Positions 34,317-42,680 of a stretch of 64,000 bases of DNA are shown here, one piece after another (position 1 is the first letter of the stretch; each line of letters begins with the position of its first letter). The notes under the pieces were generated by a model. The model saw only the letters and a program-made list of their open reading frames with translations, ran no database searches and was not told the DNA's origin. Position numbers and translations under genes: made by a program. Origin of the DNA: Galbitalea sp. SE-J8 (GTDB lineage: Bacteria > Actinomycetota > Actinomycetes > Actinomycetales > Microbacteriaceae); NCBI RefSeq assembly GCF_030345695.1, contig NZ_JAUASV010000002.1, forward strand, positions 62,001-126,000, read 5' to 3'.

Positions 34317-35168
34317 ATGAGCTCTTCGCTGCCGACCCTCGCCGTGACCGGAGCGACCGGAGGCGTCGGCGGACGCGTCGCCGCCGACCTCGCCCGCCGC
34401 GGCATCCCGCAGCGTCTCGTCGTGCGCGACGCCGCCCGCGCGCCGGAGCTGCCCCGGGCATCCGTCGTCACGGCGGCCTACGGCGACCGGGCGGCGGCGC
34501 GCGCCGCGCTCGAGGGCGTCGAGGTGCTGCTGTTCGTGTCGGCGGCCGAGAAGGCCGACCGGCTCGCCGAGCATCGCGCCTTCGTGGCCGCGGCGACGGA
34601 TGCCGGGGTGCGGCACGTGGTGTACACGTCGTTCGTCGGCGCCTCGGCCGAGAGCACGTTCACGCTCGGCCGGGATCACGGCGCAACGGAGGACGCCATC
34701 CGCGCCTCGGGAATGGCCTTCACGATCCTGCGCGACAACCTCTACAGCGACTTCCTCGTGCACCTGGTCGGCGACGACGGCGTGCTGCGCGGGCCGGCCG
34801 GCGACGGCCGCGGCGCGTTCGTCGCGCGCGCGGACGTGGCGGATGTCGCGGCGCTCGTGCTGCGCGAGCCGTCGCGGCACGAGGGCGCCGGCTACGACCT
34901 CACCGGGCCCGCGGCGCTCAGCCTCACGCAGGTGGCGTCGGCGCTCGCCGCGACGCTCGGCCGCGAGATCCGGTACCACGACGAGACGCTCGAGGAGGCG
35001 TACGCCTCCCGCGCCCGCTACGGTGCGCCCGGCTGGCAGCTGGACGCGTGGGTGAGCACCTACACGGCGATCCGCGCCGGGGAGCTGGCCGCGGTCTCGA
35101 GCGACGTGCAGCGCCTGCTGCGGCGCCCGGCGCGCTCCCTCGGCGACGTGCTCTCCGGCGGCCGCTGA
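34317..35168 (+). CDS. NmrA-like NAD(P)-binding protein (atypical SDR)
   Basis: This 283-aa Rossmann-fold protein has the dinucleotide motif LAVTGATGGVGGRVAADL, then VRHVVYTSFVGASAESTFTLGRDHGATEDAIRASGMAFTILRDNLY. This is the pattern of QorB/NmrA-type proteins that reduce quinones or act as redox sensors. The ATG at 34317 begins the conserved sequence; the frame is open upstream over the pseudogene region. A TTGAAT sequence lies 6 nt before it, so it may be leaderless. It is convergent with the SH3-like gene. Confidence 0.85.
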   Translation: MSSSLPTLAVTGATGGVGGRVAADLARRGIPQRLVVRDAARAPELPRASVVTAAYGDRAAARAALEGVEVLLFVSAAEKADRLAEHRAFVAAATDAGVRHVVYTSFVGASAESTFTLGRDHGATEDAIRASGMAFTILRDNLYSDFLVHLVGDDGVLRGPAGDGRGAFVARADVADVAALVLREPSRHEGAGYDLTGPAALSLTQVASALAATLGREIRYHDETLEEAYASRARYGAPGWQLDAWVSTYTAIRAGELAAVSSDVQRLLRRPARSLGDVLSGGR

Positions 35169-35183
35169 CCGGGTGCACCCGCC

Positions 35184-35423
35184 TCAGCGGGCGGGAACCC
35201 GGCGCGGCGGCGGGGGCGGCACCTCGCGCGCCGCGACGACCGTGTCGAATGCGATCGTGACGAGACCGCGCACGGTCGCGACCACGCACGCCGAGTCGGA
35301 CGCCCCGCTCAGGTAGCCCACGGCATCCGTCGCCGAGCCGTCCGGCAGCAGCCGGCGCACCGAGACGCGCGTGCCGTCGGGCGCCGCACGAAGCAGCGCG
35401 ACCGCATCCGCCGCGAGCGCCAC
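35184..35423 (-). CDS. small SH3-like protein related to the N-terminus of Rv0428c-type acetyltransferases
   Basis: This 79-aa protein has ADAVALLRAAPDGTRVSVRRLLPDGSATDAVGYLSG and VVATVRGLVTIAFDTVVAAREVPPPPPRR. This resembles the SH3-like domain that precedes the GNAT domain in actinobacterial Rv0428c-type proteins, here without any GNAT domain. The GTG start is 3 bp after the ferritin-like gene, so it is the last gene of the ether-lipid-like minus operon. Its role there is unknown. Confidence 0.6.
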   Translation of the reverse strand: MALAADAVALLRAAPDGTRVSVRRLLPDGSATDAVGYLSGASDSACVVATVRGLVTIAFDTVVAAREVPPPPPRRVPAR

Positions 35424-35426
35424 GGG

Positions 35427-36242
35427 TCAGGCCACGAGGGCCTCGTCGCCCATGTCGATGCCGTACTTGAGCATCGCGTTCTCGACGATCGTGAGGCCCG
35501 CGAGGCCGGGCATGCCGGAGATCTTCTCGTCGAGCTTGCGCACCTCGGTCAGTCCCGCGGCGCCCGAGAACAGGTGGCCGAAGACGTGCGTGATCTCCTC
35601 GCTCGTCGAGATCGTCGAGCCGACCGGGCCCCACGCCTTGGTGAGCGCGAACCGCGTGATGACCTGCGCCTTCTTGGAGCGCTCGAGCCGCATCCGCGCC
35701 TGCGTCGTGTAGAACGCGACGTGCCGGGTCTCCTGCTGCGCGATGCGCTTGAGCAGCACCGCGAGCACCGGATGCTGTTCCAGCTCCGCCATGCGCCGGT
35801 ACGCGGCGACCGCGCTCAGCTCGTTCGCGGCGCCCCAGGTCATGTGCGTGGCGATGAAGTCCTTGCCGACGAGGTTGCCGAGCAGGCTCTGCTTGACCGG
35901 GTCGAGGCGGTCCTTCCAGCCGAGCTTGAGGCGCGTGGCCTTGAGCTCGTCGAAGTCGACCGTGATGCCGTGCGCGCCGAGCACCGCGGCGAGGGCCTCG
36001 CCGTGCCAGAACTCCTCGCGGTTCCACATCGTCATGAACGCGCTGACGTCCTCGTCCTCGTGGGACGGCGTGACGAGCATGTCGCGCAGGTAGCAGACCG
36101 TGTGGTACTCGACGTCGCACATGTAGCGCAGCGCGCGCAGCGAGTCCTCCGGCAGCGGGGTGCGCTCGAACTCGGAGAAGTCGAGGTCGGTCCACGTCAC
36201 CGGGACCGAGGTCTCGGAGAACCTGTCGATGTCGAATGCCAT
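35427..36242 (-). CDS. ferritin-like diiron protein, acyl-ACP-desaturase-like
   Basis: This 271-aa all-helical protein carries a complete set of likely diiron ligands: Glu45 in DVEYHT, Glu77 and His80 in EEFWH, Glu141 in ANELSA, and Glu171 and His174 in ETRH. The spacing matches the soluble acyl-ACP desaturase/AurF class, which uses oxygen to desaturate or hydroxylate acyl chains. It lies 14 bp downstream of the fatty acyl reductase fusion, in an operon with a degenerate paralogue (38554). A role as a desaturase of an ether or acyl lipid is inferred. Confidence 0.8.
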   Translation of the reverse strand: MAFDIDRFSETSVPVTWTDLDFSEFERTPLPEDSLRALRYMCDVEYHTVCYLRDMLVTPSHEDEDVSAFMTMWNREEFWHGEALAAVLGAHGITVDFDELKATRLKLGWKDRLDPVKQSLLGNLVGKDFIATHMTWGAANELSAVAAYRRMAELEQHPVLAVLLKRIAQQETRHVAFYTTQARMRLERSKKAQVITRFALTKAWGPVGSTISTSEEITHVFGHLFSGAAGLTEVRKLDEKISGMPGLAGLTIVENAMLKYGIDMGDEALVA

Positions 36243-36256
36243 GCGCGTCCCGGACC

Positions 36257-38557
36257 TCAGCTCGCGGCGGAGGTGCCGGCTCCTTCCGTGTGCGTCGCGG
36301 GTGCGATCGAGGGCGGCGGGGTCGCGGCTGCGCCGCGCTTCCAGTCCAGCACCGTCCAGCGCTTCTCGCTCGCATAGCGGTAGAGCTGGGCGTCGGGATT
36401 GACCGCGTTCGGGTTGCCCGTGAGCTGCAGCCACGGGATGTCGGCGTGGCTGTCGCCGTAGCCGTACGAGCGCGCCAGGTCGAATCCGTTGCGCTCGGCG
36501 TAGCTGCGCAGCCACGCGGCGCGCGCCTCGTCGACGAGAGGCGGATCGGCGAGGTAGCCGGTGAGCACGCCGTCGCGGGAGTGCATCCGGCCGGCCACGA
36601 CCTCGTCGAAGAACGGCGCGAGCGGGGCCACCATGAGGTCGACGCTGCCCGTCACGAGGATCGTGCGGTGCCCGGCGTCGCGGTGCGCCTGCACCTGCGC
36701 GAGCGCGTCGGGCAGCGCCCGGCGCAGCATCGCGCGCTTGAAGCTGCCGCGAGCGAGGCGCTCGATCTCCGCGACCTTGAAGCCCCGGTAGCGGCGCATG
36801 AAGGTGCGGATGAAGTCACCCCGGTCCTTGCGCTCGGCCCGGTAGTAGCGGGGGAGGGAGAGCGCGAAGTCGCCGAGGTCGTGCGCCCAGCGGCTGCGCG
36901 GCACGCTGCCGGCCCACAGCAGCAGGTACTGCTCGACGAGGTTCGACTCGAGCACGGTGCCCTCGAGGTCGAAGACGGCCACGACATCCGACCGCACCGG
37001 CAGGGCCCGCGCGGCGCGGGCCTTGGCGGCGGGCCGCGCCGCGAAGGCCCGGGTGAGCGCCGTGATCGCCGGGAAGTGGATGCGCTGGAAGTAGTCCCGC
37101 CAGTCGATCTCGTTCACGTCGAAACCGAGCTCGGCGCGCTGCTCGGCCGGGATCGTCGCGGCGAGGCTCTTCGTCTCGACGTCGTCGAAGATGATCTCGG
37201 TCTGCACGTAGGCGCGGTACAGGTCGGTGAACTGGCGCAGGGTGCCGAGGTCGTGCTCGGCCTTCTTGACCCGGTCGAGCCAGCCGCGGGTGCGCGGCGT
37301 CATCGGCACGCGGCTGAGCGCGCGCGCCGCGGTCGCGACCGTCTTCTCGCGGCGCACGAGCGCCCGCTCGACCTTCGCGCCGCCCGGGAAGCGCCACAGC
37401 GGCACCTCGATGGGCTCGTCGTCCTTGGGGATCGGGTTCGCCGTGAAGTACTCGTTGACGTTCTCGTACATCGCGTGGAACGGGAGCGGGTTCGAGGCGC
37501 CCGAGCTCACGTGGTAGTAGTGCACGTCCGCCGGCTCCGGCCGGGTCGCGGCCGCAGCGAGGATCGCGTTGACGACGAAGTCGACCGGGATGACGTCGAG
37601 CACGCTGTCGGGGAGCCCCGGGAAGTCGGGCAGCAGGCCGCGGCCGTAGGCGATGATGAGCGGGTCCGCGACCTTGTAGCCGTCGATCCAGCCGGGGAAC
37701 GGATGGTGCAGCGCGCTCTCGATGATCGAGGGACGCACCACGGAGAGCCGGTGCCCGGCCTGGGCCCAGAGCTCCTCGGCCGCGCGCTCCGCGAACGCCT
37801 TCGTGAGCGTATAGACATCGGTCCAGCCGAGGCTCTCGGCGCGGGTGCGGCCGAAGTCGACGAGACGCTTCGACACCCACTCGGCGCGCGCGGCCTCCGC
37901 GGCCTGGGCGACGGCCTGCGGGCCGGCCTTGCCGTTGACGGTCTTCGCGTCGCGCAGGAACTCACGCAGCAGCTCGGGCTGGCGCGACTCGAGCTCGACG
38001 CGCTCGCGGGCGCTGAACGCGGCATCCGCTTCGGCGCGCCAGTCGACGGTGTGGCCGAGCGAGCGCTCGGGGTGGATGCCCTTGCGGATGCCGCCGACGT
38101 ACGCCGTCGACACGTGCACGACGTGCGGGTCGGCGCCCGACTCGAGCAGCGCGCCGTAGATGCCGCGCGCGCCGGAGACGTTCGTCGCGAACGCCTCGTC
38201 GATGGGCGGGTCGAACGACACGGTCGACGCGGAGTGGATGACGACGTCGAGGTCGGCGGGCAGGGCCGGCACGCTCGTGAGCGAGCCGTCGAGCACCGTG
38301 ACGCGCGCCTCGACGATGCGCTTGGCCTCGTCGACGCCGCCGACCGACTCGATCCACTTCGCGAACACCGGCTTGCGCAGCAGCTGCGTCAGCCGGCTCT
38401 CGCCGCCCGTCGAGCCCTTCTGCCGCACGAGCAGCGAGATGCGGGTGCCGGGATAGCTCGAGAGCAGCCGCTCGAGGATGGCCTGACCGACGAAGCCCGT
38501 CGCGCCGGTGAGGAAGACGTGCTCGTTCGTGAGCCCCGCGCGCTCCGGGGCGGTCAC
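36257..38557 (-). CDS. fatty acyl reductase-HAD phosphatase fusion
   Basis: This 766-aa protein has two enzymes in one chain. Residues 10 to about 490 are a fatty acyl-CoA/ACP reductase of the male-sterility/NAD-binding_4 family, with VFLTGATGFVGQ and the active-site YTLTK at about 248-252. Residues about 522-745 are a HAD-IB phosphatase-like domain with VFDLEGTVL, LVTGSVDLMVAPLAPFFDEV and YGYGDSHADIPWL. The second acid of the usual DxD motif is Glu here. The reductase would make a fatty aldehyde or alcohol. The GTG start overlaps the stop of the paralogous ferritin-like gene. I infer that it supplies fatty alcohol to the alkyl-DHAP synthase encoded divergently. Confidence 0.85.
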   Translation of the reverse strand: MTAPERAGLTNEHVFLTGATGFVGQAILERLLSSYPGTRISLLVRQKGSTGGESRLTQLLRKPVFAKWIESVGGVDEAKRIVEARVTVLDGSLTSVPALPADLDVVIHSASTVSFDPPIDEAFATNVSGARGIYGALLESGADPHVVHVSTAYVGGIRKGIHPERSLGHTVDWRAEADAAFSARERVELESRQPELLREFLRDAKTVNGKAGPQAVAQAAEAARAEWVSKRLVDFGRTRAESLGWTDVYTLTKAFAERAAEELWAQAGHRLSVVRPSIIESALHHPFPGWIDGYKVADPLIIAYGRGLLPDFPGLPDSVLDVIPVDFVVNAILAAAATRPEPADVHYYHVSSGASNPLPFHAMYENVNEYFTANPIPKDDEPIEVPLWRFPGGAKVERALVRREKTVATAARALSRVPMTPRTRGWLDRVKKAEHDLGTLRQFTDLYRAYVQTEIIFDDVETKSLAATIPAEQRAELGFDVNEIDWRDYFQRIHFPAITALTRAFAARPAAKARAARALPVRSDVVAVFDLEGTVLESNLVEQYLLLWAGSVPRSRWAHDLGDFALSLPRYYRAERKDRGDFIRTFMRRYRGFKVAEIERLARGSFKRAMLRRALPDALAQVQAHRDAGHRTILVTGSVDLMVAPLAPFFDEVVAGRMHSRDGVLTGYLADPPLVDEARAAWLRSYAERNGFDLARSYGYGDSHADIPWLQLTGNPNAVNPDAQLYRYASEKRWTVLDWKRGAAATPPPSIAPATHTEGAGTSAAS

Positions 38558-39390
38558 GCGGTCGCCTCGTATCGCGAGCGCACGAGGGTCAGTCCGTCGA
38601 GCCCGGGCAGCGCCTGGATGCGCGCGTCGACCTCGTCGAGCAGCTGCTGGGCGCCGTCGAAGAGCTGCGAGAAGAAATACGACACCTCGCTGCGCGGCTG
38701 GTAGTCGCTGCCGACCGGCAGTGCGGCGCGCGCCATCCGCTTGCGGGTCAGCGCGCGCGCCCCCGCCGACTCGCCGAGGCGGAACTCGGCCTGGGCGGCG
38801 AAGAACTGGAGGTGGCGGTCCTTGACCTCGCGGATGCGCTCGAGCACGCGGGTGAGCTCCGGATGCGGCTCCGTCGCCTCGACGCGCGAGTACGCCGTCT
38901 GCGACAGCCAGGTGTCGACCGCACCCGTCGTCATGTGCACGGCGATGACGTCGTCGCCGATCGCGTTCGCGACGAGCGCCTCGCGGATCGGGGAGAACCG
39001 GTCGATCACGGCGCGCACGCCGCCGCCGATGCGGTGCCGCAGCGACTGCGCGCCGACGACGACCGACGGATGCTTCGCGAGCACGGCGGACAGCGCATCC
39101 GCGATCCAGAACTTCTCGTACGCCCACGTGGTGAGGAACGCCGTGACGCGGGCGTCCTTGTGGCTCGGCGTGACGAGCACGTCGCGCAGGTGGTTCATCG
39201 TGGCGTGCTCGACGCTGCGCAGGAAGGCCAGCACGCGCACCGTCTCGCCGCTCAGCGGCTCGGCGTCGAACGCGTCGAGATCGATCTCGGCGCGATGGCT
39301 CCCGACCGCGGTGCGGGCGAACTCTCGCACGTCGAAATCCGGCGCGGGCGCGCTCAGGTCGGGCACGGGCGGGGAGAGCTCTTGCGTCAT
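38554..39390 (-). CDS. degenerate ferritin-like paralogue without diiron ligands
   Basis: This 278-aa protein aligns along its whole length with the ferritin-like protein at 35427 (for example LRDVLVTPSHKDARVTAFLTTW against LRDMLVTPSHEDEDVSAFMTMW). Most metal ligands are replaced: Glu77/His80 become Lys93/Ile96, Glu141 becomes Thr160 and Glu171 becomes Lys190. Only Glu61 and His193 remain. It is the first gene of the minus operon and overlaps the reductase start by GTGA. A structural or regulatory subunit of the active paralogue is the simplest reading. Confidence 0.75.
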   Translation of the reverse strand: MTQELSPPVPDLSAPAPDFDVREFARTAVGSHRAEIDLDAFDAEPLSGETVRVLAFLRSVEHATMNHLRDVLVTPSHKDARVTAFLTTWAYEKFWIADALSAVLAKHPSVVVGAQSLRHRIGGGVRAVIDRFSPIREALVANAIGDDVIAVHMTTGAVDTWLSQTAYSRVEATEPHPELTRVLERIREVKDRHLQFFAAQAEFRLGESAGARALTRKRMARAALPVGSDYQPRSEVSYFFSQLFDGAQQLLDEVDARIQALPGLDGLTLVRSRYEATA

Positions 39391-39477
39391 GAGCCGCTTT
39401 CGTCGATGGGTGCCCGAGCGAGGCCGGGCGGTGCGGTAGCCCGAGTCTACCCGGCGGGCGCTACGCGGCCCGTAGCG

Positions 39478-39483
39478 TAGGCT
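39478..39483 (+). promoter_or_regulatory. -10 box, leaderless start of the SDR-PlsC-AGPS operon
   Basis: TAGGCT ends 7 nt before the ATG at 39491, without a ribosome binding site. The 100 bp between 39390 and 39491 must hold both divergent promoters of the locus. Confidence 0.5.
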
Positions 39484-39490
39484 GGCATCC

Positions 39491-40285
39491 ATGGCCACGG
39501 CTCTCGTCACCGGCGGGACCTCCGGCATCGGTGCCGAGTTCGCCCGGTCGCTGGCCGCCCGCGGATACGACCTCGTCCTCGTCGCGCGCGACCAGGAACG
39601 GCTGGCCGGGATGGCATCCGAGCTGTCGGCGGTTCACGTCGAACTGCTCCCCGCCGACCTCGCGGACCGCGCGGATGTCGCCCGCGTCGTCGCCCGGCTC
39701 GAGGACGCCGCGCGCCCCGTCGACGTGCTCGTCAACAACGCCGGCTTCGGCATCCACACCTCGCTCGTCGACCCCGACCTGGAGCGCATCGACCTCGGCT
39801 GGGAGGTCATGCAGCGCGCCGTGCTCGTGCTGAGCGCCGCCGCGGCCCGCGGGATGCGGGAGCGCGGTCACGGGCGGATCATCCAGGTCTCGTCGACCGC
39901 CGGCTTCATCACCCTCGGCGCGTACTCGGCCGCGAAGGCATGGCTCACGTCGATCAGCGAGGCGCTCTCGAACGAGCTCGTCGGCACCGGGGTCACGGTG
40001 ACGGCGCTGTGCCCGGGATGGGTGCACACCGAGTTCCACGCGCGCGCCGGCATCCGCAAGTCGTCGATCCCCGACTTCCTCTGGCTGCAGCCGGGGCCGC
40101 TCGTCGAGAAGTCGCTCCGCGACGCCGAGAAGGGGCGGGTCATCTCGATCCCCTCCGTGCGCTACGGCGTGCTGATCTGGTTCGCGCGGCACCTGCCGAA
40201 GGGCGTCATCCGTCGCATCTCGCGCTCGATCTCATCCGCGCGGTCGGCGGCGGCCGCCGCCCCCGCCACGGGCGGTCGCGCTTGA
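39491..40285 (+). CDS. short-chain dehydrogenase/reductase
   Basis: This 264-aa classical SDR has the cofactor motif TGGTSGIGAEFA, the NNAGFG motif, the catalytic Ser in VSSTAG, and Tyr/Lys in YSAAKAW. The C-terminal 40 residues after PSVRYGVLIWFARHLPKGVIRR are basic and may touch the membrane. It leads an operon with a PlsC-type acyltransferase and an alkyl-DHAP synthase homologue. Reduction of acyl- or alkyl-DHAP to the glycerol-3-phosphate derivative is the obvious candidate reaction; this is inference. Confidence 0.85.
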   Translation: MATALVTGGTSGIGAEFARSLAARGYDLVLVARDQERLAGMASELSAVHVELLPADLADRADVARVVARLEDAARPVDVLVNNAGFGIHTSLVDPDLERIDLGWEVMQRAVLVLSAAAARGMRERGHGRIIQVSSTAGFITLGAYSAAKAWLTSISEALSNELVGTGVTVTALCPGWVHTEFHARAGIRKSSIPDFLWLQPGPLVEKSLRDAEKGRVISIPSVRYGVLIWFARHLPKGVIRRISRSISSARSAAAAAPATGGRA

Positions 40286-40304
40286 CGCGGATCGGGGCGC
40301 GCTG

Positions 40305-41000
40305 ATGGCGCGCCGGGATCAGTTCGACTCGCGCGCGCTCGCGTCGGTGCGATTCGTCGCGCAGCGCGGCCTGCTCAAGAGCGTCGTCTGGTCGTGGACG
40401 GACGTCGACATCGTCGGGCGCTCGCGCGTGCGCGGGCTGTCCGGCGCGTTCATCGTCGTGGCCAACCACTCGAGCCACCTCGACGCGCCGCTCATCATGG
40501 GCGCCCTGCCGCGACCGCTCGCGCGCTACCTGGCCTCGGGGGCCGCGGCGGACTACTTCTTCGACGTGAAGTGGCGCACCTGGCTCACGGCCCTGTTCTT
40601 CAACGCGTTCCCCGTCGACCGCGGCCTCGGCCAGCGCTCGCGGCCCGGAATGTCGAAGGGGCTGCTCGAGCGCGGCGTGCCGCTGCTCATCTTCCCGGAG
40701 GGCAGCCGCTCGCGCACGGGCGAGATGGGCGCGTTCAAGCCCGGCGCCGCCGCGCTCGCGATCGCGTGCGAGGTGCCGGTCGTGCCGATCGCCCTCACCG
40801 GTGCGAACGTCGCGATGCCGCGCGGCCGGAGCTGGCCGGTGGCCGGCCGCAAGCCCGTGCGCGTCGAGATCGGCGCCCCGCTGCGGGCGAAGCCGGGCGA
40901 GTCGCCCGAGGAGTTCTCCACTCGGCTGCACGCCGAGATCAGCCGCATGCGCGCCGATGGTGGCGCGTCCGCATCCGTAATCGGAAAGGGCCGACGATGA
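40305..41000 (+). CDS. PlsC-type lysophospholipid/DHAP acyltransferase
   Basis: This 231-aa acyltransferase has the catalytic NHSSHLD (HX4D), the substrate motif FPEGSRSRTGEMGAFKPGA and VPVVPIALTGA. It transfers an acyl chain to a glycerophosphate or DHAP backbone at the membrane. It starts 19 bp after the SDR gene and overlaps the alkyl-DHAP synthase gene by 4 bp (ATGA). In the ether-lipid reading it either makes acyl-DHAP, the substrate of the synthase, or acylates position 2 afterwards. Confidence 0.87.
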   Translation: MARRDQFDSRALASVRFVAQRGLLKSVVWSWTDVDIVGRSRVRGLSGAFIVVANHSSHLDAPLIMGALPRPLARYLASGAAADYFFDVKWRTWLTALFFNAFPVDRGLGQRSRPGMSKGLLERGVPLLIFPEGSRSRTGEMGAFKPGAAALAIACEVPVVPIALTGANVAMPRGRSWPVAGRKPVRVEIGAPLRAKPGESPEEFSTRLHAEISRMRADGGASASVIGKGRR

Positions 41001-42673
41001 CCGACGGCGATCACACGAACGTCAAGCACATGAAGTGGTGGGGGTGGGGCGTCGAGGGCGTCGGCTTCCACCACGAGGACAAGCCCGGCTTCGCGCCCTT
41101 CGTCAAGAACGCCGTCGGGCTCGACCTGTGGGAGGCCGAGCGCTCCGGGCAGGTGCCGTTCGAGAGCATCAGCGTGCCGAAGTCGAAGGCGACCGCGGCG
41201 AAGGTCGCGGCGCTCGCCGCCATCGTGGGCGCCGAGCACGCCTCGACGGATGACGAGCTGCGCGTCGTGCACACCTACGGCAAGTCGATCCGCGACCTCA
41301 TCCGCATCCGTACCTCGCGCATCGCGCGCGCCGTCGACGTCGTGGCCTACCCGGGTGACGAGGCCGAGGTGCAGCAGGTCGTGGACTGGGCCGTCGCGAA
41401 CGACGTCGTCGTGATCCCGTTCGGCGGCGGATCGAACATCGCGGGCAGCCTCGAGCCGATCGCGGGGGAGAAGCGCGTCGTGCTCTCCCTCGACCTCGGC
41501 CGGCTGTCGAAGGTCGTCGAGATCGACGAGGGCTCGGGCCTCGCGGTCATCCAGGCCGGCGCGCAGGGCCCCGACATCGAGGAGCAGCTGAACGCCCGGG
41601 GCTGGACGATGGGCCACTTCCCCGACTCGTTCACCCACTCCACGGTCGGCGGCTGGGTCGCGACCCGGTCGTCGGGCATGCAGTCGGACGTCTACGGCGA
41701 CATCGCCGACATCGCGCGCGGAATGCGCCTCGTGCGCCCGGGCGGCGTCGCCGTCATCCGCGCGCTGCCGTCGACCTCCACCGGACCGAGCGTGCGCGAG
41801 ATGATCCTCGGCTCGGAGGGGCGCCTCGGCGTCATCACCGAGGTGACGGTCAACGTGCACCGGCTGCCCGAGGTGCGCGAGATCATCGGCTACCTGTTCC
41901 CGTCCTGGGAGGCCGGGATCGCCGCGATGCACGAGATCGCGGAGTCGGATGCGCAGCCCACCGTGACGCGCGTCTCCGACGCCCGCGAGGCGGGCTTCTC
42001 GTTCGCGACCTCGAAGGCCGTCACGGGCATCGACGCGCAGAAGATCCTGCAGAAGTACCTCGCGGCGCGCGGCTGGGACCTGACGAACATCAACCTGTCG
42101 TTCATCGGCTACGAGGGCAGCGCGTCGCACGTGGCGTACGAGAAGAAGCTCGTCGGCCGCATCGTGCGCAAGCACGGCGGCATGAGCGTGGGCAAGGGCC
42201 CGGGCGTGCTGTACGACCAGAAGAAGTTCGACACCCCGTATCTGCGCGACTTCCTGCTCGACTACGGCGCAGCGGGCGACGTGTCGGAGACGGCGGCCCC
42301 CTGGTCGCGGCTCAACGAGATCCACGACGCCGTGTACGCGGCGGCGGACGCGGCCTACGAGTCGATCGGCATCACGGGCTGGATCATGTCGCACCTGTCG
42401 CACTCGTACCACTCGGGCGCGTGCCTGTACTTCACGTTCGCGTTCGTCGCGAAGAACGACATGCTCGCCGACTACGACGTGGTCAAGAAGGCGATCCAGC
42501 AGGCGTTCATCGACCACGGCGGCACGCTCTCGCACCATCACGGCGTCGGTGTCGAGCACTCCCCGTGGATGGGGCAGGACATCTCCGAGGGCGGCGTCGC
42601 GATCATGCGCGGCCTGTTCGAGGCGAACGACCCCGGCAACAACCTCAACCCGGGCAAGATCCTCCCGGCCTGA
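40997..42673 (+). CDS. alkyldihydroxyacetonephosphate synthase (AGPS) homologue
   Basis: This 558-aa FAD enzyme has the VAO-type FAD domain with PFGGGSNIAGSLEP and a cap domain. The AGPS-specific C-terminus shows SGACLYFTFAF (the conserved Tyr near residue 478 matches the essential Tyr of mammalian AGPS), the His-rich loop LSHHHGVG at about 511-518, and DPGNNLNPGKIL. The N-terminal MKWWGWG is also typical. AGPS exchanges the acyl chain of acyl-DHAP for a fatty alcohol, creating the ether bond. It is translationally coupled to the acyltransferase. Other FAD-linked oxidases are less likely because of the HHHG and ACLYF motifs. Confidence 0.87.
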   Translation: MTDGDHTNVKHMKWWGWGVEGVGFHHEDKPGFAPFVKNAVGLDLWEAERSGQVPFESISVPKSKATAAKVAALAAIVGAEHASTDDELRVVHTYGKSIRDLIRIRTSRIARAVDVVAYPGDEAEVQQVVDWAVANDVVVIPFGGGSNIAGSLEPIAGEKRVVLSLDLGRLSKVVEIDEGSGLAVIQAGAQGPDIEEQLNARGWTMGHFPDSFTHSTVGGWVATRSSGMQSDVYGDIADIARGMRLVRPGGVAVIRALPSTSTGPSVREMILGSEGRLGVITEVTVNVHRLPEVREIIGYLFPSWEAGIAAMHEIAESDAQPTVTRVSDAREAGFSFATSKAVTGIDAQKILQKYLAARGWDLTNINLSFIGYEGSASHVAYEKKLVGRIVRKHGGMSVGKGPGVLYDQKKFDTPYLRDFLLDYGAAGDVSETAAPWSRLNEIHDAVYAAADAAYESIGITGWIMSHLSHSYHSGACLYFTFAFVAKNDMLADYDVVKKAIQQAFIDHGGTLSHHHGVGVEHSPWMGQDISEGGVAIMRGLFEANDPGNNLNPGKILPA

Positions 42674-42680
42674 CGGCGGC

